Below are positions 24,676 to 35,349 of a stretch of 64,000 nt of DNA, piece by piece. Source of the stretch: Udeniomyces pyricola (lineage: Eukaryota; Basidiomycota; Tremellomycetes; Cystofilobasidiales; Mrakiaceae); NCBI GenBank assembly GCA_039545295.1, contig BCIK01000020.1, forward strand, positions 509,694-573,693, given 5' to 3'. The notes under the pieces are model-generated. The model was not told the origin of the DNA and did not search any database. It saw nothing but the letters and a program-made list of their open reading frames with translations. A program made the position numbers and the translations under genes. Every line of letters begins with the position of its first letter. Position 1 is the first letter of the stretch.

Positions 24676-25768
24676 ATGCTCCCCACATTCTCAGCAACAT
24701 TAACCAACCGCATCCTCCCCAGCTTTACTGTTCGACCCACCCTGCACCACCTCGTCAGCTTCTCCACAGCATGCCCTCGCTTCGCCGCCGACGTTGACAA
24801 GTCTTCTACCTCGACTCCGAGTCGTCTAAGCTCGTCCAACAAGTCAATTCACCCAGGCGCCCGCCGAGTTGCCGCAAAGGCTCTCGTCAAAGACGCTCCC
24901 CGGGATCGAAAGGAGTCCAAGGATCATATCGCTGTCCGTTCCTTCGCTCTTGTCCTCTGCGCTCATTGTGGTATCGCTTTATAGCTCTTGGCACGAGGCA
25001 ATCACAGCTCTGACATCTTTGCTTGACGCCATCCTTTCACAGGTTCACAACCTCCCCCATGGCGTGACTCACCTTCAGCTTCAGCAGATTTTCGAAGACC
25101 GAGGCATCAAGGTCAAGTGCGCCCGAGTCCTCGTTTGGCCGCGGTCGGACGGTCGCTTCATCAGTAGGGGCTACGGGTGGATCTCGCTTGCGAGCCCAGA
25201 AGAAATGAGTAAGGTCATGGAGCTCGACAAGGTCATTGTAAATGATGTGAGTGGCAAAGGAAGAATCCGATAGGGTTACGGGACGACTCAGCGTAGTGAC
25301 TTGAATGACTCAAACTGATCCGAATCCTTCACTCTGTTGGTAAACCATGCAGCGAATGCTGAGGTTTGAGGTGAGTCCCAACGTCCTACCCAAATATTCT
25401 CCACAGACAGAATGACACGCCTGTAGCAATCGTTGGTAACGCATTTTCTCCGCCGTTTCCTTTCTTACCTCACTGTTTTGGTCTTTCGATTGTAGCCGGC
25501 TCTACAACGAATCGCTGGATCATTTGACCGTCCACCGCTTCCAAAGCCCGAGCCCGAGCTTCGTATCCCGGTGCCTGGTCAGCAGAGCCACCTCCGGCTT
25601 CAAGAACCCCGAGCTCTTCGTCAATCGAGGATAACTAGGGATCGTGGGCTTATTCCGGGACAGCCCATGCCGGACAACTATGGCTTAATCCAGCCGCCTG
25701 CACGGGCGCAGCAGAAGAAGGAGAACACGCCTCCGAACGACCGGGTGTACGGGGACGATGATTTTTGA
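24676..25768 (+). CDS. RRM-domain RNA-binding protein, probably mitochondrial
   Basis: Exons 24676-24933, 25043-25246, 25353-25370 and 25496-25768 give 250 residues. One RNA-recognition motif spans ~85-160. The exon 1/2 junction completes RNP2 (IAVHNLP), RNP1 corresponds to RGYGWISLAS, and FEDRGIKVKCARVL lies between. The N-terminus (MLPTFSATLTNRILPSF) is rich in Thr, Ser and Arg with no acidic residue for about 38 positions, consistent with a mitochondrial presequence. The C-terminus is Pro/Arg/Gln-rich and unstructured. Exon 3 is an 18-nt micro-exon coding RMLRFE. Probably acts on organellar RNA; no orthologue named. Confidence 0.75.
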
Positions 25769-26002
25769 TGACATATGAATCTACCAATCAGTAATTGACC
25801 AAACAGGATTGAAGTGATCTCAAGTCTGCCATGTCCATATGGCTAGTGTATTGATGCTGCTTAGCCGTCTTATTGCAGCATGAAAGACTAACATTGTGTC
25901 ATAAAATCGTAAATCGTCAAAGTTGGCACGTCTGAACGTTAAATCATTTCCTTGTTCTCCCTTCTATTCCCTTCGACTTTTCGATCCCTACACCTGAATC
26001 CA

Positions 26003-27513
26003 TCACACACGATTGACCGGTGTCATAGGACTTCCAGTTGTCAAAAACGAGATCATGTTGTCGACGATCTCAGTCTCGTTGCCCAGACACATCGTCTCGT
26101 TGAGGGCGGCCGAATGGGGTGAGAGGATCTGGAGAAGTGGAGGAACAAGCATGCTGTGAGCCACTGAGAGGAGTAGAGGAGTTATGACGTGGGTCTTTCC
26201 GAAGCGGAGGGCGTACCACCGAGTCCATGCTGACAAGCTTTGGCGAGGGAATTGGTTCAGTCTCAAAGACATCGAGGGCGGCTCGAAGCACTTTGCCGCT
26301 TTCGAGAGCGTTGACCAAAGCTGCTTCGTCGATGCAGCCTCCTCGGGACGTGTTGACGATGCAGACTCCCTCCTTCATCTTGGCAAAGGCCTGGCGCGTG
26401 CAACAAGGAACATGAGTTACAGAGCAAGTATGAGACTTCGAATGTCTACGCCAGGGCCGGTACACGGTAGACGGGCAGGATACGCACTTCGGTGTTGAGG
26501 ATGTGATGCGTTTCAGAGGTCAACGGACAGTTCAGAGAAATGACATCACTACGAGCGAGAAGCTCTTCCAAAGAAACGTAGGTGTAATCTCCTTCCTCTT
26601 ATGTCAACAGGGTCAAGGCATGTGAGTCAGTGATAAGGGGCACGCAAACAGGAAACTCTATCAAACGATATTCTATGATCGGTGATTTGGTTTTACCTTG
26701 AGGAGAGAGCCGAGTTCGCTTTGAGTAAATGACCTTCATTCCTAAGAATTGCATTGTGCGAGCGACCATGCTGCCGATGGAGCCCATACCTACGATGCCG
26801 AGCTGGATACAGAAGGAGGATCGAAATGTTGGATATCAGAATGAGGATGTGTCATTGGAACATGTTGGCGGGGTGCGTCAACCGAAACACATACAGTGCA
26901 AGACCGGATGTCCTTGATCACCAGGCTAGTATCAAGCGGTAAAACACAGGGACGCGATAGATGGAACCAACGTCAGCGATGACATGATAGAGACAACGCC
27001 AAACAAGGCAGTACTGATGGAGATATTGTATACAGACCTGGTGTCCCGCCAACCACCAGCTCGGATCCTGGCTTCGGCCTGGGATGTGCCTCTCAACACT
27101 TGCTGAATCATCAAACAGGTTGAATCGGCCGTGCGGATCCCAACGCAAGAGGGGTTGTTCGCCCAGACGCAGCCGAGACTGGACAGAAGGGAAATATCGA
27201 CCCCATCAAACCCTGCTCCGAGCCCAGTGATGCATCGAACTCCACCCTCCTCAACAAGGCATCGGAGGACTGGCTCGGTGAACAGGAAAGGAGGCGGCTT
27301 GCCCTTTTGCCAGATAGTGGAGAAATAGATGACGCCAACAAAGGGTTCGGGGTGAGCCACAAAGAGGGTTCGAAGGGAATCTATGAAGGTCGGGTTTGTG
27401 TTATGGTCGAGGGTGTGAACGGTCGCTAGAAGGTCGAGTGGGGTGAGGGAGACCGCTGAAGAAGGGGAATTGATGAGGAGAATGTTGGGGAGAGAGGGCG
27501 TAGCGATGGGCAT
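26003..27513 (-). CDS. D-isomer-specific 2-hydroxyacid dehydrogenase (glyoxylate/hydroxypyruvate reductase-like)
   Basis: NAD(P)H-dependent reductase of 2-oxoacids. Exons 27513-27038, 26925-26895, 26802-26697, 26597-26488, 26390-26217 and 26128-26003 give 340 residues. Signatures: GGVRCITGLGAGFDGVDI, nucleotide-binding GIVGMGSIGSMVA, INTSRGG-type catalytic Arg (VNTSRGGCIDEAAL), DVFETEP (Glu), and LSPHSAALNET (catalytic His). After the second beta strand the sequence is YSKRTRLS. It lacks the Asp that favours NAD, and the Arg/Lys suggest NADPH preference (inference). The upstream extension of the ORF starts with TTG and is not used. It converges on the RRM gene with only 234 bases between stops. 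Substrate cannot be told from sequence. Confidence 0.87.
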
Positions 27514-27557
27514 GGCGGTGGACGGGACAGCACAAGGGAGAGAAGGCGGGTGAGAGG

Positions 27558-27595
27558 TCAAAGCGGGATATGGTGGTCAAAGCGGGATATGGTGG
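27558..27595. repeat. Two perfect 19-bp tandem copies upstream of the hydroxyacid dehydrogenase
   Basis: The unit TCAAAGCGGGATATGGTGG occurs twice back to back (27558-27576, 27577-27595), 45-82 bases upstream of the minus-strand ATG. Either a slippage duplication or a doubled promoter element. Confidence 0.85.
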
Positions 27596-28701
27596 TCAGT
27601 GGCGAGACTTGGAAAGTTGCGTACGTCCATCGCCTAAATAGGGAAGTGTAGCAAAGGCAAAAAGAAAGAAGACGACATTCTGAGGGGCGGCGAATCAATT
27701 AATGGTGGGGTGTCCGGTGTAGGTCAAACCGTCTGACTGCAGTCGTTCGACGTTGGAATCTCACTGAAAGGACCAGGATCTAATATCTAATCTCCAACTG
27801 ATACGCCGCGATCGGGTCCGAGCGTCGGACGTTGGAGTACGGCGTCGACCAATGTCTCGCCCTATGAACGAGACCGTCCTGGAAGGATGTGTACTTCACG
27901 AGAGCAAAGATACCATATAATCAGGTGGAGAACCGACCCGATGCTTGTTGATCAGGCTGAATCAGGCGTCCTAAACGAAACGCTCAGTCACGTCATATTC
28001 AGGCTCGCCGCAGCCGGATCCTTGTTGAGACACCGCGCTTCCACAAGCCTCTTTCACCTGAATGCTATAAGATTGATGATCAATGCGCCATCAACGTATG
28101 GTACGTATCCGATACTTCCTGCCCCTGGTGCATGGTGCAGTCCAGTGCTGCATATACCTAGTGGGTAGTGCTCCTCGGTTAGAGTAGGATGTCCCAATGC
28201 GTATAGCTCATGATACAGGTCATCATATTCGCACACACACACATATGTTAAACCGCGACGAAACAGACGATCGCCCTCGTGCCGGCATTTCGTAACAAGC
28301 TAGCTAGGGCCAACCCGATCGATCTTTCGAGTCTTTCCTCACCTGATTCCTCTTTCTGCTCTTTTCTTGTTAGATCGTTCGTTCTCGTTGCTTGAAGGAT
28401 GAGAGTCTGGACTTGGAGGTTTGGGTTGGGGATCGGGAGAAGGTGAAATTTTCTGACGCTGGCGTGGATTGGCTATACACTTTATAACATGCATGAGATA
28501 CAGTCACTCTTCGAATGTCTGAATCGTCCCTTCACAAATATACTAGCTATGGAGGTACCTTGGGTGAATCTAAGTTTTCCAAAGAAGAGTCTTCGGGTAA
28601 TTCATGAGAGACCCCACATGTGCCGGTAAGCAGTACTGGTGCGCCCAACGTAGTGCGGTTCGTCACAAGATCGTTGCATCGAACAGTGCACGAGGCTGTC
28701 A
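27596..28701. other. 1.1-kb intergenic region, no gene seen
   Basis: Between two minus-strand genes. Only short ORFs without codon bias or splice-compatible neighbours. I searched by eye for tRNA cloverleaves (GGTTCRANYCC arm plus D-arm) and saw none. It holds the upstream region of the hydroxyacid dehydrogenase and the 3' flank of the LRR gene. Confidence 0.4.
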
Positions 28702-30922
28702 TTAGTCCCAGCCACCCACACCCCAAGCATCTCCTCCGATACCCTCACCGTCTTCCCAAGCACTGGCGCCAGTCGGTTCGCTCTCCTCGACCACTGATAC
28801 CGCTGCCTTTTTGCCTACACCAGGTCCAAAGAGCTCGGCCAGATCGTACTCCTTCTTTTGCTTCTTAGACCCCTTCTTGACATCGATGACTTTGAGAACC
28901 GACGTCTCTGTCTTCTTGCCCGGTTTTGTCGTAGACTTCTCGGCCAGTTGTGGAGCAGCAGCGGTTGATCGCGGCGGAGAGGGTGACCTGGGAGGGGGCG
29001 AAGGCGACGCCGATCTTCGGACGAGATCGACTCCAGGCGCAGGAGCAGGAGCCATGGCAGCCGCTTTGTTGGGTCTCGAACGCTTCCTCTTCTTGTGTGA
29101 GAGCTCCTCGGTTGCCTCGTCCATTGGCGGGGGAGAGGGAGAAGGTACAGACCGCTTGCGGTTGGAAAAGGCAGCAGGGATATCGTTGCCGTCGGCGCCC
29201 GAGCGGCCTTTGCGCTTCCGTTTCTTCTTGTCGTCATCGATCGTAGAGCCTGGATGACTCGAGGTTGGGTTGATAGAGCGATATTCTGGCTCAGGTAAGG
29301 GAGAGGATGGTGGCGAAGGAGCAGGGGGAGCAGCCTGGGCAACTTTTCGAGCGACAATCCGGGTGTTGTCAAGGATTTGGATGGAAGGCAGAAGGGTAGT
29401 GATCTGAGAGAATATCAAAATGAATTATCGGACAATACCAACGTAAAAGAGAGTCAGAGGGTCGAGCCTGATACAGCCATAGATGATGATTCCATGGCAT
29501 AAAAGATGGACAGATATATCCACTGACTCGCTCTTGATAGTTTTCCAGTTTGGTGACACCGCAGCCCTTCAGGCCCAAGCTTCTGAGCCCTTTCATACTG
29601 CCTATGCCAGCGGCAAATAATCCGTGCAAGCTTTTCCAAGTATTGAGTTCACAGCCTCCAAGCTCGACGACCTCGAGTCCGTCGCCTCGTCTGCCAGAGC
29701 CCTCGCTGATATTATTGGGACGTTGCTGAGAGGGAAGGAGGCCAGTGCCCCAAGTATGGAAGTGGACAGGTAGTGCGACGAGCGTTGAGTTATGAGAGAT
29801 GGAAAACATGCGCAAAAGAGGGAGGGTCGATAGATCCGGAAGATTGGCCGATGAAAGGGCGCAGGACGAGACAGAGAGCTTGGCGAGTTGCTGCAGATTT
29901 ACGAGTGAAAGAGGGAGGGAAGTTAAGGTTGGGTTTTTGGAAAGGACTGCGGGAGTTGAGAAGGATCAAGCAAAGATTAGTCTGATATCCCTGACTGGGA
30001 ACGGCAAGGACCGAAGCCCGCAAGTCCATACACAGACTAACTGAGAGAATTCAGGTCCGTCCAGCTGGCGACGACTTGAGGGTCAAGCGAGGTAAACTCG
30101 TTGCCCGTCGCGACAAACGCCTTGAGACTCTTGAGTGATCCAAATTGCGAAGGTAGGTCCGAGAGATTGCAATTGGAGACGTTGAGGACTGTGGGTACGA
30201 TGAGAAGTACAAAGAGTATGGAGAAATTGAGCAAGCCAAGAGGTATGGCGAGGCATCAGCTCCTTTGTGGGTATATTCCTATACTCTATCTTCCCAGTCT
30301 GAACCCGCATGACAACAAGTGTTGGGATATATGTCGTACCAATGAGGTTCGTTAGCAGCTCAAAGCCTTGCCAGTCGCGTATACCCTCGCAGCCGCTCAG
30401 ACTAAGCCATGTGAGTTTATCACCAAATTCGCGACCAATCCAGCCGACTCCCGCCTTGTCGACACCTTGGCAATTAGTAAGGTCGAGTCTGGTAAGATTT
30501 GGGTGAGTCTGCTTAGTTGGGAGTGACTTTGGGAGGCTTTGACCCGAGAGGCTGAGCGTGGCATCCTTGGGCTTGGGCTGCTTGGGAGGGGGAGGGAGTT
30601 GCGAAGGTTTCGCGTCGGGGTCGTTGGTCTTATCGACGCGTCGCTGGTTTCGATTGGGGCGGTCCCTGGCTGGCCTCGGAAAAGACGTAGGTACAGACGA
30701 AGGCGCAGGGAACGCGCCATGAGAGGTCGATGAACCCGCTGGAGTCGGAGCGTCGCGGGAATATGAAGAACGACCAGGAGGTGGATGGGTTGGTGCAGTA
30801 AGCCGACGAGCAGAGAAGGACCGGCCTGGCGTGTCGGAGGAATAGGTTGAGGCAGATGACGACGGATGGCTAGCAGTAGAAGAAAGCTTCTTGGCGTGCT
30901 TGCGGCTACGAGCGGGATCCAT
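28702..30922 (-). CDS. Leucine-rich-repeat protein with basic nuclear-type tail
   Basis: Four exons (30922-30340, 30188-30042, 29946-29528, 29403-28702) give 616 residues. Residues 1-125 are Ser/Pro/Arg-rich and disordered. Residues ~130-385 carry degenerate leucine-rich repeats: PNLTRLDLTNCQGVDKAGV, LTWLSLSGCEGI, VLNVSNCNLSDLPSQFGSL, LRSLGLKGCGV, ending LPSIQILDNTRI, which is the usual LRR exit. The C-terminal ~220 residues alternate KKRKRKGR-type basic clusters (nuclear localisation likely) with Ser/Pro tracts and end in a Gly/Trp-rich acidic tail (AWGVGGWD). LRR architecture resembles Sds22/U2A'-type scaffolds, but I do not recognise an orthologue. Exon 3's start depends on the second of two candidate AG sites; the first would give an immediate stop. 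Confidence 0.7.
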
Positions 30923-31437
30923 GTTGAGGTAGGAGAATGAAGTTGCGAGTGGTAGCAGTAGCGGTATGAGTAATGTCACCGAGCAATCGTTGATGAGTCG
31001 ATGAGGGACGAGGCAAGACGAGGGTGTCGACGACCAACTTGAACTTGCAGGTTGAACCAAGTGTCGGAAATTGTTGTTGGATTGCTGTGTAAAAGGCACA
31101 GCCGTACAGGCTGCTAATATTATAATCACAGCCTGCTGTAAGCAGGCTACAGCGCTACAGCAGTCAGCCCGCGATACCATGTATGATTTATATAGATACA
31201 ATCGTGCTTCTGTGATCCCGTTCATATATGTTATCTATGTTGTATCATTGTGTGACCAAGTGGGATCATAACATAAAGTATATACATATTAAAACAACCT
31301 GAACTAGTACTACTAGTGCCGGCGCCTGCAGTCATGCAGTCATGAGCTTTCCCGCAATCCTTGTATCGATTCCCGATTTCAGTTGTTCCATCACAACATC
31401 CTTGCTCATCAGCTCCTATCTTCAGTACACAGACCCC
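30923..31437. promoter_or_regulatory. Divergent promoter LRR gene / ATX1
   Basis: About 515 bases between head-to-head start codons. Contains an interrupted CAGCAG/CTGTAG-like stretch around 31100-31170. No clear ORF or RNA. Copper-responsive elements could not be recognised with confidence. Confidence 0.35.
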
Positions 31438-32081
31438 ATGACCGTCAGCCTCTTCACCCATCGTCTCCTATTCTTCAGTCTAACCCATGAACTGTGCCCA
31501 TGCTCACTCTTACTTTTGCCTCGTTCTGTCCCCCTTGCAGGACCGACAACCCGTCCGTGTCTTCTTTCACTCTCTCGACGCCATGCCTTCGTCATCTGGA
31601 GCTCACCGCTGGTTTCCCTGCTTCCACAACGCCCTCTTCATTGTCTGCTTCAGAAATACCAGTACAACGTAGCCATGTCGTGTGGCAGCTGCTCCGGAGC
31701 CGTTACCAAGGTGCTCTCTCGACTTCTCCCCGGTATGCTTCTTTCATCCAGACAGCTCGCTGCGTCAATCCTCACTCAGCCAATCACGTCATTCCCCCAA
31801 GATCTGACATCCACCTTCCGTCCTCGTCATCAGCCGATCAGTTTGATGTCAACCTCGAGACTCAACTCGTCAAGATTTACCCGGGGGACAAGGAGCTGCC
31901 GACTTTTGACCTTATCACCGAAAAAATCGGCAAGACGGGCAAGACGGTACGTCCAGAAGGATCTCTTTCTATCATTCATCCTATCGTTCATCCATGTTAC
32001 AGGGGTTCTCACATCCTCTACCTCGCCGGCTGCCTGTCTTTTACGTCATGGCGACAGATCAATTCCAAAGAGGAATTCTAG
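31438..32081 (+). CDS. ATX1: Copper chaperone Atx1
   Basis: Cytosolic chaperone that carries Cu(I) to the P-type ATPase Ccc2 in the late Golgi. Exons 31438-31443, 31654-31732, 31834-31946 and 32058-32081 join to 73 residues, the normal Atx1 size. The Cu-binding loop MSCGSCSGAV has the MxCxxC motif. It is followed by VTKVLSRL, FDVNLETQLVKIYPG (strand 2/3), and the Lys-rich face KIGKTGKT, which includes the conserved Lys next to the metal site. The two outer exons code only MT and INSKEEF. The start exon is the weakest part: ATG ACC followed by a GTCAGC donor gives MTKYQYNV, matching family N-termini, but other short first exons are possible. No long ORF shows this gene. Confidence 0.85.
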
Positions 32082-32596
32082 GAAGGGAAAGGTAGAAAGA
32101 TTCCATAATCGGAAGACGTGAGATGAGTGACGGCCAGCCGTCGTTATATGTAGATGATTTGTCAGCAGTAGACTATCAGATCTAGCTCTACCGTTCCTCG
32201 GCAACATTTCCCGGGCGTTCTTGCAGATCCAAACGTGCCTTGGTCGAGCTGTGGCATATCTTGTGAACTCCTCTTGATCTACTGTATGAGCTTTGACGAC
32301 CGTTCGAGCGATTTCGACCCCCAAATATCAGTCATTGAAGCAATCCGGCACGTGGCGCCAGACTGCGGTCTCTCAGTGGTAGGCAGGCGGGCCGAGCAAG
32401 ACTATGATCGCCATTAGCTTTGACTTGACCTTTCGAATGTCACACGGAAGCAGCTAGGAGCAAAATAGACTAGATGGCTACATAAATCCGGCGTAGAAAT
32501 ATCGACGAAGGATACATAAGAATTGCGAAACTACAGTTGGAAAGCTCGTTTGGAATGTCCATGACCCCCTCCACGCTTCCTCTCTCACTTTCTTTC
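32082..32596. other. Convergent 3' region ATX1 / unknown gene
   Basis: About 515 bases with no credible ORF. It may include 3' UTRs, and possibly the terminal exon of the minus-strand unknown gene (an alternative frame ends at 32470). Confidence 0.35.
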
Positions 32597-34439
32597 CTAC
32601 ACAGCGACACCGACAACGTCCCGGTCAGCATCCTGTCCTTGGTGCTTTCGCTCCCTGCTCTCATGGACCTTATCCTCGACCCTATCAACCAAACCCTCTC
32701 TCTGCCTATGCCCGACAGTGTCGGCGCCCGAGGCTCGCTGGGTTCGCTCCCAGCCGCTGCCTCGAACATCGTACGTTCCTCCGGTAGACAGTCTCAAAAG
32801 CTCCTCTTGCTCCCTTTTGACCGCCCGCTCGTCTTGCCACCTGTGAGGATCATCTTTCCTCCGCGCGTCAGAGAGGCCGACCATCTTGACCGAGGCCGAC
32901 TCAGAGCGCAAGGCGGCCTCGGAGGCTCGAATGATTTCCTCAGCGAAAGCCCGGCCTCGAATCTCACGCCAGTTTCCGTCGGCATCCAGGAAGTAGTGCA
33001 GCTCCTGAGTCGGATCGTTGATAGATGGGTCAGGGTTGGTGATAGGAACGATCTGAGGACTGCAGCAGATACAGAGCGCAGAATGTGGACAGGACGGGAA
33101 GATGGGTACCAATCACATGCCATGGTCAGCGGAGGCAATTCGCGTGCAGGGGTTAAGCAACGACGCGACGACTCAAAACGCACTGAATGTGGTATCGGTT
33201 GAGCTCCCGGTTGATGATGGTCTCGTAAGACCTCTCCTCGACAGGTTGGACCCGCTCCTGTACGACGGGCGCCTGCCAGTGCTCGATCCACTCAATGGAG
33301 CCTTTGCCTTCGGGGTCGATGAGCTGCATACCACTCTTTCCGAAGAGCTCCCTGCCAAGAGCGTCGATGCGGGCGACGGTGGGCTTGTGGTGGTCGCGCT
33401 CGATCCTGTCAAACAGCTCAGCACGCTGGATTTCGAGCGAGGCAGGTTGATGAGTGACATCAGGGAGGCGGGCTGTAGGCTGCGAAAGAGGCATAAGAGC
33501 GGTATGGGCAGCGAGATGAGCTTGAGGTGAATACGGCAACGCAAAGGCCGTCTCCGTGGTGGACAAGAACGAAGGGTTCGGCTCGGCAGCAACCTCGGGA
33601 GCGATGGTCGCGGGATGACCCCAGAAGCCAGGAGGAGGGGGAGCGATGTTCGAAGGCGGCGAGTGCGTCGTCGTCTGAGCTGTCAAGCCTGAGGTAGAGA
33701 TGGCGTTGGTCGCTCGGTCGGCTGCCGAACTATCAGCGGTCTGGTGAGCTGAGTCGCGGCTGGCGGCAAGGTTGAGGAGGGCAAACTGATGAGCGGTGGC
33801 CTCATCGTCGAGTTCGGCTCGCGAGGGCGAGGGCGAGATGCTGAAAGGCTTGAACTCGGGCGCGGGAAGCGTGGGCGCGGTTGCCGATGCCCTGGGCCCG
33901 ACGGCGTCGTTGGGCGAGAGGTGATCATCGCGAGCAATCGCGTGCTAGGGGAAAGTTGGGAAGGAGAGATGTGCCGTCAGTCAGAAAGACATCGAGGTCA
34001 ATAACCAAAAAGGACGATGATTCAAAGGAGATGAAGCCATGGAATCGAAATGACCGAGTTCGATAGCCGGGCCGGAAGAAGAATGGATGGATCGCGCTGC
34101 GAGAGAGTGGGATGCCGCAGAATGTCGTAATACGTCAGAGGGCGGACTCACCGGTTGTTCAGCCCCGCCAGCGCGGGCGGCGACCGTCGACGCAGCGGGA
34201 ACGGCAGGCGGCTGGGGAAGGTCCTTGTCGGTTCGGGTAGTGACGGGGAAGGTACTGTCGTGAAGATTGGTGGAAGTCCTGGGAGAGGCAGCCGTCTGGG
34301 TGGCCCGGGGGGTGTCGCGGGAGGTCCTGGAGGGCGACTGAGGGGGTGAGGCGGTGAGGTCGCCGTCGGCTGCGTTGGATTTGGCAGATGCGGAACGCGA
34401 GTGGGATTTTTTATGTTTGAAGATGTCGGAGAGTCCCAT
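32597..34439 (-). CDS. Conserved-looking protein of unknown function
   Basis: Exons 34439-34152, 33944-33184 and 33059-32597 give 503 residues with closed phases. The N-terminus MGLSDIFKHKKSHSRSAS has Gly2 followed by basic residues, a pattern compatible with N-myristoylation and membrane attachment (inference). Residues ~30-240 are Ser/Pro/Thr-rich. A charged, probably folded region covers ~240-430: LEIQRAELFDRIERDHH, IDALGRELFGKSGMQLIDPE, SIEWIEHWQAP, LHYFLDADGNWREI. No membrane span, and I recognise no domain. The C-terminus is uncertain: the last ~60 residues may be replaced by another exon if GTACGA near 32775 is a donor. Confidence 0.6.
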
Positions 34440-34748
34440 GGTGGGTGGTGCTGGACGGAGTAGGAAGGAGGAGAGGATTGGATGAGGAGCTTGATCGATA
34501 AAAGCAGAAGAAGAACAGGAGGAAGTCGGGATGATGTGCTCAAAATGAAAGGACGAGGAGCGGTGAGAGTGGAGAGAGTGTGGGCTGGGCGTGATGATGT
34601 TTGATAGGTGCGGCGATAAGTTGAGCGAGCCAGATGAGCGAGAGCGCAGACGACGCAACGGGCAACGGGGCGTTTGACGTTTGATGAGGGAGCAGCGCGT
34701 CCTCGCATCATCGATCCTCTGGGCCAAATCCCAGATTGCCCAAGGGCC

Positions 34749-34790
34749 CAGATGCCAGATGCCAGATGCTAGATGCCAGATGCCAGAGCC
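34749..34790. repeat. Tandem CAGATGC heptamer repeat
   Basis: Six near-perfect 7-bp units (CAGATGC, one TAGATGC variant, last unit degenerate) between the unknown minus gene and the His-rich gene. Confidence 0.8.
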
Positions 34791-34929
34791 GAAACTAAGC
34801 CGAGAGTCGATTGACGTCATCGCCTCGCTTTCGTCATCCAATCCACAAAGGCCTCGATCATCAGCGATCATCATGTATCATCATCATGCTCATCTCAGAT
34901 CTCACATCTCGCTTCGGCGTCACAAAGGC

Positions 34930-35349
34930 GTCGCAGCCCTCCCCCCCCCCCTTCCCCTTTTAGAGCAGTCACCTTTGCTTTTCACTTTCTTTCTCTTCTT
35001 CCTCCATCAGCTTCACTCCCTTACTCACTCGCCTCTACACCTTATAACCCATCTATCTCCTTTCAACGTACGTCTTCATCAATACACCTTCCCCTGCTAT
35101 CCTCCTCCTCCCTCTCGTACTTACAGCTCACAACTTGCCTTCTCGGTTATTACTGTCTATATTCCATCGCGCCGATCCTCTACCGTCCTTTCCCCCCCTC
35201 GCCCCCCCCCCCCTTCATTTCTCGCCATCTCCTTGTGCTATAAAATTCTCTTACTTTTCCCGACATCCTTTCCCTCATTTCGCCTCTGCCTCACTCCGTC
35301 CTATCCTCTGGACCCGCACATATAGCCAACATCAACCTTCTCATTCACA
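34930..35349 (+). promoter_or_regulatory. Strongly C/T-rich leader and promoter of the His-rich protein gene
   Basis: The 420 bases before the ATG are overwhelmingly pyrimidine on the plus strand, including two C runs of about 10 (about 34941 and 35206). CT-rich leaders of this kind are known from strongly expressed fungal genes. The sequence shows the composition directly; strong expression is inference. The ORF spanning 34681-35325 is an artefact of this composition. Confidence 0.55.

Noticed and set aside
27514..27561. N-terminal extension of the hydroxyacid dehydrogenase ORF
   Set aside because: Begins with TTG; the first true ATG is 27513.
34681..35325. 214-residue plus-strand ORF
   Set aside because: Translation of the C/T-rich leader (Pro/Ser/Leu only); no conserved features and directly precedes a well-supported start codon.
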